From Clostridiales bacterium (GTDB lineage Bacteria > Bacillota > Clostridia > Christensenellales > Aristaeellaceae), in NCBI GenBank assembly GCA_019409045.1, contig DXVG01000125.1:1-5777 (forward strand): 5,777 nt of DNA, written 5' to 3'. Positions 1 through 5,750 of this stretch are shown here, piece by piece. The translations under genes were made by a program, and so were the position numbers. Position 1 is the first letter of the stretch; every line of letters begins with the position of its first letter. The notes under the pieces were generated by a model, which saw nothing but the letters and a program-made list of their open reading frames with translations, searched no databases and was not told where the DNA came from.

Positions 1-688
1 TCTGCACCCACAGGCCCTTGCAGGTGACAAAGCACACATAGCCGCCGCCCAGGCCGCAGATGCCGCCGCCGATGAGTATGTGAACGTACTTGTAGAGCGT
101 CACGTTCACGCCCGCGGCGTCCGCCGCGCCGGGGTTCTCGCCCACCGCGCGCAGGTTGAGGCCGCGGCGCGTGTGGTTGAGGTACAGTCCCATGGCCACG
201 GCGAAGCAAACGCCCAGTATGACGAATATGTTGTTGTTAAACAGCAGCGGACCGATGTAGGGAATGTCGGCAAGCACGGGTATGCGTATGCTGCCGAACG
301 CCGCCTGGAGCTCGGGCGTAAAGCCCACGGACACGGTGCCGCCCGCCAGCAGGTTCTCGCCGATGAGGCTGGCAAGGCCGGTGCCGAAGATGGTCAGCGT
401 AAGGCCCGTCACGTTCTGGTTGGCCTTGAGCGTGACGGTGAGGAAGGCGTAGATCAGCGCGCCCAGCAGGCCGCCGCCAAACGCCGCCAGCAGCGCAAGG
501 ACTGCGCTGTTCGAGTAAAAGCCCGCCAGAAAGCCGAAAATCGCGCCCATGTACATCATGCCCTCGACGCCCAGGTTGAGGTTTCCGGATTTCTCGGTGA
601 GTATCTCGCCCAGCGTGCCCAGGAGAAGCGGCATGCCCGCCGGGATCGCCGCGAGTACGAAGTTGAACCACACCGCCGACTCAGCCAC
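1..688 (-). CDS. ABC importer permease 2, BMP/nucleoside type (partial, C-terminus off the left edge)
   Basis: This is the second membrane subunit of an importer of the nucleoside/simple-sugar (BMP-associated, NupQ/YufQ-like) family. It would pair with permease 1 to form the channel in the cytoplasmic membrane. I translated 229 residues before the window ends; relatives are about 300-320 residues, so roughly a quarter is missing. Visible features are several long hydrophobic stretches, the family motif NLNLGVEGMMYMGA (residues 37-50), KANQNVTGLTLTIFGTG (88-104), and the cytoplasmic loop GENPGAADAAGV (183-194), which in this family contacts the ATPase. The start is a GTG whose first eight bases overlap the end of permease 1 (GTGGCTGA), with AAAGGGGG 8 nt upstream as ribosome binding site. 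Third gene of the operon, presumably expressed from the promoter upstream of the ATPase. Family is known; the substrate is inferred only. Confidence 0.93.
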   Translation of the reverse strand, partial: MAESAVWFNFVLAAIPAGMPLLLGTLGEILTEKSGNLNLGVEGMMYMGAIFGFLAGFYSNSAVLALLAAFGGGLLGALIYAFLTVTLKANQNVTGLTLTIFGTGLASLIGENLLAGGTVSVGFTPELQAAFGSIRIPVLADIPYIGPLLFNNNIFVILGVCFAVAMGLYLNHTRRGLNLRAVGENPGAADAAGVNVTLYKYVHILIGGGICGLGGGYVCFVTCKGLWVQ

Positions 689-1769
689 GCTCGACGCCCC
701 CTTTCAGCTCGCCCGCGAGATGCACGCGGTGCGTCAGGAAAAATTCGCTGCCCAGCACGAAGAAGAGTATGATGCCCTGCAACACCTCCGCCGTGGCGGC
801 GGACAGGTTGTACACGGACTGCACGGACGCGCAGCCCTTTTCCAGTATGCAGAACAGCACCGACACGATGAGCATGCCCACCGGATTGAGCCGCGCGAGC
901 CACGCGACTGTGATCGCGGTAAAGCCGACGCCGCCGGCTACGGTGTCGTTGAGCGTCTTGTCCGCGCCCGAGGCCTGCAGCATGCCCGTCAGGCCGCACA
1001 GGCCCGCGGAGATGAACATCGTGCGAATCACCACGCGCTTGACGCTCATGCCCGCGTAGCGCGCCGTGGCCTCGTTCTCGCCCACTACGCTCAGTTCATA
1101 CCCCTGCTTGGAGTGGCGCATGTAAATATACACGACCACCACCAGGATCAGCGCCACGATCCAGCCGACGTGTACGCCCAGAACCTCCGGGAGCCGCGCC
1201 GAGCGGTCAAAGCGCGCGATCTTGAAAAAGCCCAGCTGCGACGGGTCGCGCCAGGGGCCCTGCTGGAGCGCCTGAATGGCGTAGAGCGCGATGTAGTTGA
1301 GCATGAGCGTGAGCAGCGTCTCGTTCGTGCCGAAGCGGCACTTGAAGTAGGCGGGGATCACGCCATAGAGCCCGCCCGCGACAATGGCGGCAAGCGCCAT
1401 GACGATCAGCAGTATCCACTGCGGCCAGTCGGAGTGAAACAGCGCAAAGTAGGTCGCTGCGATGGCGCCGACGCATATCTGCCCCTCACCGCCGATGTTC
1501 CAGAAACGCATCTTAAACGCCAGCGCCACGCCCAGCGATGTAATCAGCAGGGGTACCGTCAGCTTCGCCGTGAGCTCAAGGCCCATCTTGGAGCCGAGCG
1601 AGCCGTCGATCATCGTCGCGTAGATCTGCAGGGGATTGTATCCCAGGATTGCCACGAATGCGCCGCCGGTCAGCAGCGCCAGCGCGATGGCGCACAGCCG
1701 CACGCACCACGCCTTGCCCGTCGATATGTCGGCGCGCTTGCTCACGCGAAGGGGAAAGCCGTTAGCCAT
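681..1769 (-). CDS. ABC importer permease 1, BMP/nucleoside type
   Basis: First membrane subunit of the importer (NupP/YufP-like, 362 aa, normal length for the family). The N-terminal ~20 residues are polar, then about eight to ten hydrophobic segments follow, starting near residues 24-43. Diagnostic motifs are FWNIGGEGQ (89-97), TNETLLTLMLNYIA (148-161), the ATPase-contact loop VGENEATARYAGM (229-241) and GFTAITVAWLARLNP (282-296). The ATG overlaps the ATPase stop by 8 nt (ATGGCTAA). It is preceded by a very strong ribosome binding site, GGAGGAGG, at 1779-1786 with a 9-nt spacer, so it probably has high translation of its own as well as coupling. By family knowledge it imports nucleosides or similar small molecules together with permease 2, the ATPase and a BMP-type lipoprotein. 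The actual substrate cannot be read from the sequence. Confidence 0.95.
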   Translation of the reverse strand: MANGFPLRVSKRADISTGKAWCVRLCAIALALLTGGAFVAILGYNPLQIYATMIDGSLGSKMGLELTAKLTVPLLITSLGVALAFKMRFWNIGGEGQICVGAIAATYFALFHSDWPQWILLIVMALAAIVAGGLYGVIPAYFKCRFGTNETLLTLMLNYIALYAIQALQQGPWRDPSQLGFFKIARFDRSARLPEVLGVHVGWIVALILVVVVYIYMRHSKQGYELSVVGENEATARYAGMSVKRVVIRTMFISAGLCGLTGMLQASGADKTLNDTVAGGVGFTAITVAWLARLNPVGMLIVSVLFCILEKGCASVQSVYNLSAATAEVLQGIILFFVLGSEFFLTHRVHLAGELKGGVERG

Positions 1770-3288
1770 TTTGCATCGCCTCCTCCATCGTAGCGCCGGT
1801 CATCATCAGGCCGACCTGTTCCTTGGTCACACACGATGTGTCCACAATGCCGGTGACCTTGCCGCCGCAGAGCACCATCACGCGGTCGCACAGCTCGAGC
1901 AGCACGTCCAGATCCTCGCCGATGTAGAGCACCGCCACGCCCTTTTGCTTCTGCTCGTTGAGCATGCGGTAGATGGTCATGGAAGAATTGATGTCCAGCC
2001 CGCGCACGGGATAGGCGGTGATGAGTATGCGCGGGTTGGAGGCGATCTCCCGCCCCAGGAGCACTTTCTGCACGTTGCCGCCGGAGAGCTTGCGCACGGG
2101 CGTGTAGATGCTGGGCGTGGATATGTTCAATTGCTTGACAAGCTCGTCGGCCAGCTTGCGCGCGGGCTCGCGGTCCACGAGCGCGCCCGGCCGGTTCTGG
2201 TAGTTTTTGAGCAGCATGTTGTCCACCATGCCCATGGAGGCTACAAGGCCCATGCCCAGGCGGTCCTCCGGGATGAACGACATGGAGATGCCCTTGCGGA
2301 TGATCTCGCGCGGGCTCAGCCCCTCCAGCGACACATGCTCGCACAGTATCGCGCCGCCCGCGATGGGCTGAAGCCCCGCGATGGCCTCGCACAGCTCCCT
2401 CTGCCCGCTGCCCGCCACGCCCGCGACGCCCAGTATCTCGCCCGAGGCGATGGAGAAGTTCACGTCGTCCAGCGCCTTCACGCCGTCCTGATTGATCACG
2501 GTCAGGTGGTGTACGTCCAGCATGGGGCCCCTGCACATGGGCTCCGGCCTGTGGATGGACAAATCCACCGCGGCGCCGACCATGCGCTCGGTCAGCTCGC
2601 GCGCGTTGGTGTGCGCGGTCTCCACCGTGCCGATGCACCGGCCCTTGCGCAGTATGGTCACGCGGTCGGAAATTTCGAGTACCTCGTTGAGCTTGTGGGT
2701 GATGATGATGATCGCGCAGCCCTCGTCGCGCATCTTGCGCAGTATGGCAAACAGCCGCTCGATCTCCTGCGGCGTGAGCACCGCCGTGGGCTCGTCCAGC
2801 ACCAGCGTGCGCGCGCCCCGATAAAGCACCTTGAGGATCTCCACGGTCTGCTTTTCACTGACCGAGAGCGTGTAGACCTTGCGCGCCGGGTCGATGTGCA
2901 GGCCGAACCGCTCGCACAGGTCGGATATCTCGCGGTTGAGCTGCCTGCGCCCGGCGTAGTGCCCGGTCGTTCCCAGGACGATGTTCTCCTGCACCGAGAG
3001 CACGTCCACGAGCTTGAAGTGCTGATGGATCATGCCGATGCCCAGCGCGATCGCATCGTGCGGCGAGCGTATGTGCACGCTTCGGCCGCCCACATATATC
3101 TCGCCCGCGTCCGGCCGGTAGAGGCCGGAGAGCATGTTCATCAGCGTGGTCTTGCCGGAGCCGTTCTCGCCCAGAAGCGCCAGTATCTCGCCCTTGCGGA
3201 CCGTCAGGTCGATGTCCTGATTGGCGATGATCGAGCCAAAGACCTTCGTCAGCCCTCTGAGCTCTATCGCCGGATGATCGTTCGGCAT
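1762..3288 (-). CDS. ABC importer ATPase with two nucleotide-binding domains, BMP/nucleoside type
   Basis: Cytoplasmic energy subunit (508 aa; NupO/YufO-like, also resembling RbsA/XylG). Domain 1 (about 6-240) has Walker A GENGSGKT (40-47), Q-loop Q89, a signature LSVSEKQ (141-147), Walker B LVLDEP (162-167) and H-loop H198. Domain 2 (about 255-500) has a P-loop without the lysine (GVAGVAGSGQ, 287-296), FIPEDR (338-343), a good signature LSGGNVQ (401-407), and YPVRGLD (426-432) where other ABC proteins have the Walker B/D-loop. Loss of the second P-loop lysine is usual in this family, so domain 1 is probably the main ATP-hydrolysing site. I chose the ATG at 3288 because AAGGAG lies 8 nt upstream. 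An in-frame GTG at 3297 would sit inside that ribosome binding site. First gene of the operon; no BMP lipoprotein gene lies between it and its promoter. Confidence 0.96.
   Translation of the reverse strand: MPNDHPAIELRGLTKVFGSIIANQDIDLTVRKGEILALLGENGSGKTTLMNMLSGLYRPDAGEIYVGGRSVHIRSPHDAIALGIGMIHQHFKLVDVLSVQENIVLGTTGHYAGRRQLNREISDLCERFGLHIDPARKVYTLSVSEKQTVEILKVLYRGARTLVLDEPTAVLTPQEIERLFAILRKMRDEGCAIIIITHKLNEVLEISDRVTILRKGRCIGTVETAHTNARELTERMVGAAVDLSIHRPEPMCRGPMLDVHHLTVINQDGVKALDDVNFSIASGEILGVAGVAGSGQRELCEAIAGLQPIAGGAILCEHVSLEGLSPREIIRKGISMSFIPEDRLGMGLVASMGMVDNMLLKNYQNRPGALVDREPARKLADELVKQLNISTPSIYTPVRKLSGGNVQKVLLGREIASNPRILITAYPVRGLDINSSMTIYRMLNEQKQKGVAVLYIGEDLDVLLELCDRVMVLCGGKVTGIVDTSCVTKEQVGLMMTGATMEEAMQNG
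1779..1786 (-). promoter_or_regulatory. Strong ribosome binding site of permease 1
   Basis: GGAGGAGG, 9 nt before the ATG of permease 1 and lying inside the last codons of the ATPase gene. It is the strongest ribosome binding site in the ABC operon and fixes the start of permease 1 at 1769. Confidence 0.85.
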
Positions 3289-3309
3289 GCGCCTCACTCC
3301 TTGATGGGA

Positions 3310-3341
3310 ATGACACCATTATACATTCTTTCGGGTGTCAT
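3310..3341. promoter_or_regulatory. Inverted repeat around the ABC -10 box, candidate operator
   Basis: ATGACACC (3310-3317) and its exact complement GGTGTCAT (3334-3341) are separated by 16 bp, with half-site centres 24 bp apart. Read on the minus strand, the upstream arm lies in the promoter spacer and the downstream arm covers the expected transcription start, with the TATAAT box just inside the repeat. A site here is well placed for a repressor. It cannot act as an RNA hairpin for the ABC operon, since the upstream arm is not transcribed. The repeat is seen directly; the operator role is inference, and the regulator is unknown. Confidence 0.5.
3318..3323 (-). promoter_or_regulatory. Promoter -10 box of the ABC transporter operon
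   Basis: A perfect TATAAT on the minus strand, 30 bp upstream of the ATPase ATG, predicts a transcription start near 3311 and a leader of about 23 nt that contains the AAGGAG ribosome binding site. The -35 region at 17-bp spacing is TATCCA, a poor match to TTGACA (three of six). The promoter may therefore be weak on its own or need an activator. It diverges from the scpB promoter about 100 bp away. Confidence 0.65.
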
Positions 3342-3422
3342 GGATAGCAGTTTTGGGCAAATTTCGGCAAAAATACGGAGATTTTACGTTTTTTCCGCGC
3401 GAATGCACGGCTCCGGGGGCGC

Positions 3423-3451
3423 TTGACAAACGGCGCGAGGCAACGTATAAT
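3423..3451 (+). promoter_or_regulatory. Consensus SigA-type promoter of scpB
   Basis: TTGACA (3423-3428), 17 bp, TATAAT (3446-3451): both hexamers and the spacing match the housekeeping consensus exactly. Transcription should start near 3458, leaving a leader of about 37 nt before the chosen scpB start. The DNA upstream (about 3350-3395) is rich in A and T runs, unlike the surrounding GC-rich sequence, and may act as an UP element. The promoter rules out the TTG at 3423 as a start codon, because that TTG is the -35 box itself. Confidence 0.9.
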
Positions 3452-3494
3452 GCATACGTCGATGCATGCGACGGGGAAAGGATGTGTGCGCGGC

Positions 3495-4025
3495 GTGAAG
3501 GATATTTGCGCGATCATCGAGGCGATACTGTTTGTCTCCGGCGACCCGGTGAAGGCGGAGGAGCTTGCGCACTCGATGAACCTGACCATACAGGAGATGG
3601 ACGCGGCGCTGGAGGCGCTCGCGGAGCACCTGGCGCTGGAGAGCCACGGCCTGCAGCTCAACCGCTCGGGCGGCGAGGTGTTTTTGTCCATCCGCCCGGA
3701 GTACGCGCCGCAGGTGGAGGCGTTTTTGCAGCCGCTGGAGAAGCGGCCGCTCTCGCAGGCAGTGCTGGAGACGCTCTCCATCATCGCCTACCGCCAGCCG
3801 GTGACCAAGGCGGACGTGGAGCAGGTGCGCGGCGTGAAGTGCGACTATTCCGTGCAGGCGCTGCTCTCCAAGGGGCTCATCGAGGAGGCGGGACGGCGCG
3901 AGACGCTGGGCCGCCCCATACTCTACCGCACCACCGATGCGTTTTTGCGCCACTTCGGCATTTCCACGCTGGATGAGCTGCCGCAGGTGGACTTTTCCGC
4001 GCCCGCACAGGAGATGGAGACCTGA
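3495..4025 (+). CDS. scpB: Segregation and condensation protein B (ScpB)
   Basis: ScpB is a winged-helix (kite) subunit that dimerises and binds ScpA to complete the SMC-ScpAB complex, which organises and segregates the chromosome. The product here is 176 aa, close to the usual 180-200. Visible family landmarks are the N-terminal IIEAILFVSGDPV (7-19), LSQAVLETLSIIAYRQPVT (86-104) followed by RGV (112-114), and the C-terminal GRPILYRTTDAFLRHFGI (139-156) with LDELP (159-163). The start is a choice. GTG at 3495 fits the family N-terminus and sits 8 nt after AAGGATGTG (3478-3486), close to the AAGGAGGTG ideal. GTG at 3486 and ATG at 3462 are in-frame alternatives, and anything before about 3458 is upstream of the predicted transcript start. 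scpA, usually directly upstream of scpB in Bacillota, is absent; the gene has its own promoter and terminator. Confidence 0.95.
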   Translation: MKDICAIIEAILFVSGDPVKAEELAHSMNLTIQEMDAALEALAEHLALESHGLQLNRSGGEVFLSIRPEYAPQVEAFLQPLEKRPLSQAVLETLSIIAYRQPVTKADVEQVRGVKCDYSVQALLSKGLIEEAGRRETLGRPILYRTTDAFLRHFGISTLDELPQVDFSAPAQEMET

Positions 4026-4043
4026 GCTTCGGCGCGGCATAAT

Positions 4044-4084
4044 AAACGCCCGGCCCCGGCGCTTGCCGGAGATCGGGCGTTTTT
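4044..4084 (+). terminator. Rho-independent terminator after scpB, perhaps bidirectional
   Basis: An outer stem pairs AAACGCCCG (4044-4052) with CGGGCGTTT (4074-4082). An inner stem pairs CCGGC (4056-4060) with GCCGG (4065-4069) around a GCTT loop, with a small internal bulge. A run of five T (4080-4084) follows on the plus strand, 18 nt after the scpB stop. On the minus strand the tail is TTTATT, weaker but usable, so the hairpin may also stop transcripts from the convergent TPR gene that ends at 4090. Confidence 0.88.
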
Positions 4085-4089
4085 CTGCC

Positions 4090-4905
4090 TTACGCGTTTT
4101 TCGGCGCGGATTGGGCTATCTTCGCGCGAAGGCTTTCGGCGTCCTCGCGGGAGACCGGACAGATGGAGGAGAAATTGCCCTCCAGCGCCGCGTCGATGAA
4201 CTGCTTCGCGCGCTCGGGCTGGCCGTCCTCGTCGAGCATCTTCGCCAGATAGTACAGCGTGGTCACCTGCCGCGGCTTGAGCTTGTGGGCGCGGGTGTAG
4301 TAGTCGTAGGCGAGCTTGCGCTCCGCGTGCGCCTTCTCCGCCTCGCCCGCCGCCTTTGCGCGCTCGGCGATGACCATGTGAAGATAGCCGATGTTGTCCA
4401 GGATCGCGGCGTCCTCGTCGTCGTAGTCGTAGGCCTCGTTGTTGAAGGCGACGGCCTCGGTAAAGTCGCCCGTCTCCTCGCCCTTGAGGATGAGGAACAG
4501 GCCGAGCGTCGTGTATACGAGCGTGGTCTTGTTGTCCTGCGCCGCGCGCTTGATCGTGGCGATGGCCTCGTCGAGCTTTCCGAGCTTCCACAGGCACACG
4601 GCGTAGTTGTTGCGCAGATCAAAGCGGTCCTCCTTGGACAGCCCCTGCTTGTAGTGGACGCGCAAAAACACCTCCTTCGCCTTTTCAAACGCGCCATTGC
4701 GCATCAGCAGCACGCCGTAGGACATCAGCATGCCCACGCGGTCGAGCCCGGCCTCGTAGGCCTGCGCGTAGTAGCGCAGCGCCTCCTCGTGCTTGGCGCG
4801 TGCCTCCGCGGTCTTGCCCGCCTCCAGCAGCTTGTTTCCGTCCACATGGCAGCGATACGCGTGATTGCCCGCCTTCACGGCGGGGTTGCCTCCAAAGATG
4901 CTCAA
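4090..4905 (-). CDS. TPR-repeat protein of unknown function, coupled to the exonuclease gene
   Basis: A 271-aa soluble protein with no signal peptide or membrane segment, built almost wholly of helical repeats. TPR-like helix pairs are visible at about 22-52 (GNKLLEAGKTAEA and onward), 59-87 (SYGVLLMRNGAFEKAKEVF), 95-125 (NNYAVCLWKLGKLDEAIATI), 130-160, 168-209 and 215-241. TPR domains bind other proteins; the partner is not identifiable here. An acidic patch YDYDDEDAA (159-167) stands out between repeats. The start is a TTG at 4905, because GGAGGAGG lies 9 nt upstream and the TTG overlaps the stop of the exonuclease gene as TTGA. The same frame stays open further upstream, but that part is antiparallel-free shadow sequence inside the exonuclease gene and does not look like protein. 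Likely cotranscribed and translationally coupled with the nuclease. I do not recognise a named family. Confidence 0.88.
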   Translation of the reverse strand: MSIFGGNPAVKAGNHAYRCHVDGNKLLEAGKTAEARAKHEEALRYYAQAYEAGLDRVGMLMSYGVLLMRNGAFEKAKEVFLRVHYKQGLSKEDRFDLRNNYAVCLWKLGKLDEAIATIKRAAQDNKTTLVYTTLGLFLILKGEETGDFTEAVAFNNEAYDYDDEDAAILDNIGYLHMVIAERAKAAGEAEKAHAERKLAYDYYTRAHKLKPRQVTTLYYLAKMLDEDGQPERAKQFIDAALEGNFSSICPVSREDAESLRAKIAQSAPKNA

Positions 4906-5750
4906 TGTCTGTTTCCTCCTCCGGTCGATTTGCGCTCCAGCCGCGCGAGCCTGTGCTCGATGGCGTCGCGTTCGCCCTCCGGGCACATGGCCAGGGCGAT
5001 CCTGGTATAGAAGATCGCCTTGCGAATGTTGTGGTCGCGGTGCTCGCATATCTTTGCAAGCTCTATGTGGGGAACGTGCCCCATCTGATTTTTGCGCACC
5101 ATGCCCTCCAGCACGGCGCGCGCCCTTTCCCACTCCCCGGCCCTGCGCAGCAGCACATACAGCCGGTAGCTCCCCTCCGGCACCTCGCGCGAGAGGCCGT
5201 ACAGTTCGGCCGCCTGCGCGTCGCCCTGCCGTTCCAGCGCGCGGCCGAGGCTGTACAGGTCGCGGCTGTCGCGCGCGGAATCGGGCCGGTCAAACAGGCG
5301 CGCGAGCCGGACCAGCAGCGTGGCAAGCGTCGCAACGTCCTGAAGGTTGTGCGAGATCACGTCCTCCAGGAGCGAAAAGTCGCCCGTGTGCATGTAGCGG
5401 AAGAAACGCTCCGGGGCTTCGCTTCCGGGAAGGTCGCCCTCGCGCCGCACGCCCAGCACGCGCCCCTCCAGCTCCGAGAGCCGACAGCTCCCCAGCCGAA
5501 GCTTCCACACGCGCCGCGCGGGGTGCAGAAGGTCCAGATGCGCGGGCGGCGCGTAGAGCTCGCGCATGCGGCAGAGCGTAAAGCGCGCCTCCAGAAGCGG
5601 CATGTCGAACGTCTTTCCGTTGAAGGTGACCACGGCGTCGAACCGGCGCAGCAGCGCGGCCAGGCGCGCGAGCATTTCCGGCTCGTCGGCGTAGTCGCTC
5701 AGAACAAACTGTTCTATCACGAACTCCTCTGCTTCGACGTAGCCCACGCC
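4902..5750 (-). CDS. yprB: YprB/MrfB-type DEDDh exonuclease with C-terminal TPR-like region (partial, N-terminus missing)
   Basis: This is the C-terminal 282 residues of a ribonuclease-H-like 3'-5' exonuclease of the YprB family (COG3359 type). In Bacillus subtilis the relative, MrfB, works with the helicase MrfA in repair of mitomycin C damage. Visible motifs, counted from the first genomic codon, are FNGKTFD (43-49; ExoII aspartate D49) and HNLQD (134-138; ExoIII H134 and D138). The D-to-D gap of 89 and H-to-D gap of 4 match what I recall for MrfB (D172, H258, D262). From about 165 the protein turns into helical repeats, including HIELAKICEHRDHNIRKA (228-245). The ExoI DxE motif should lie only about 14-16 residues before the break. 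An apparent GTG start at 5765 is inside adapter sequence and is not real. The TGA stop overlaps the TTG start of the TPR gene. Confidence 0.9.
   Translation of the reverse strand, partial: GVGYVEAEEFVIEQFVLSDYADEPEMLARLAALLRRFDAVVTFNGKTFDMPLLEARFTLCRMRELYAPPAHLDLLHPARRVWKLRLGSCRLSELEGRVLGVRREGDLPGSEAPERFFRYMHTGDFSLLEDVISHNLQDVATLATLLVRLARLFDRPDSARDSRDLYSLGRALERQGDAQAAELYGLSREVPEGSYRLYVLLRRAGEWERARAVLEGMVRKNQMGHVPHIELAKICEHRDHNIRKAIFYTRIALAMCPEGERDAIEHRLARLERKSTGGGNRH
4915..4922 (-). promoter_or_regulatory. Ribosome binding site of the TPR gene (decides its TTG start)
   Basis: GGAGGAGG, 9 nt before the TTG at 4905 and within the last codons of the exonuclease gene. The motif and spacing are identical to those of permease 1, which supports the rare TTG start over any upstream codon in that frame. 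Confidence 0.82.

Noticed and set aside
80..772. A 230-codon open frame on the plus strand at the left end
   Set aside because: It is the complement of permease 2, which has strong family motifs. The composition of this frame is that of a shadow.
549..1793. A 414-codon open frame on the plus strand opposite permease 1
   Set aside because: Antisense to a complete permease with clear family motifs. The translation has low-complexity Arg/His/Ala composition and no recognisable domain or ribosome binding site.
2430..3200. Repeated plus-strand string CAGTATCTCGCCC in the ATPase gene (near 2431 and 3180), with a similar one near 601
   Set aside because: These are codons for the recurring protein motif GEIL in the two homologous ATPase domains and a permease, not DNA repeats.
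1636..3426. A 596-codon open frame on the plus strand opposite the ABC ATPase
   Set aside because: It lies wholly antisense to a convincing ATPase gene. Its translation is rich in His, Arg, Ala and Gln without domains, typical of a frame kept open by GC-rich codon bias. It would also start inside permease 1.
3423..3494. Longer scpB starting from the TTG at 3423
   Set aside because: That TTG is part of the TTGACA -35 box, so it would not be in the transcript; the extra 24 residues do not resemble ScpB.
4906..5133. Upstream extension of the TPR frame to an apparent start at 5133
   Set aside because: The added 76 residues overlap the nuclease coding sequence, are full of Arg, Gly and Pro and show no repeats. 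The TTG at 4905 has an ideal ribosome binding site and stop-start overlap.
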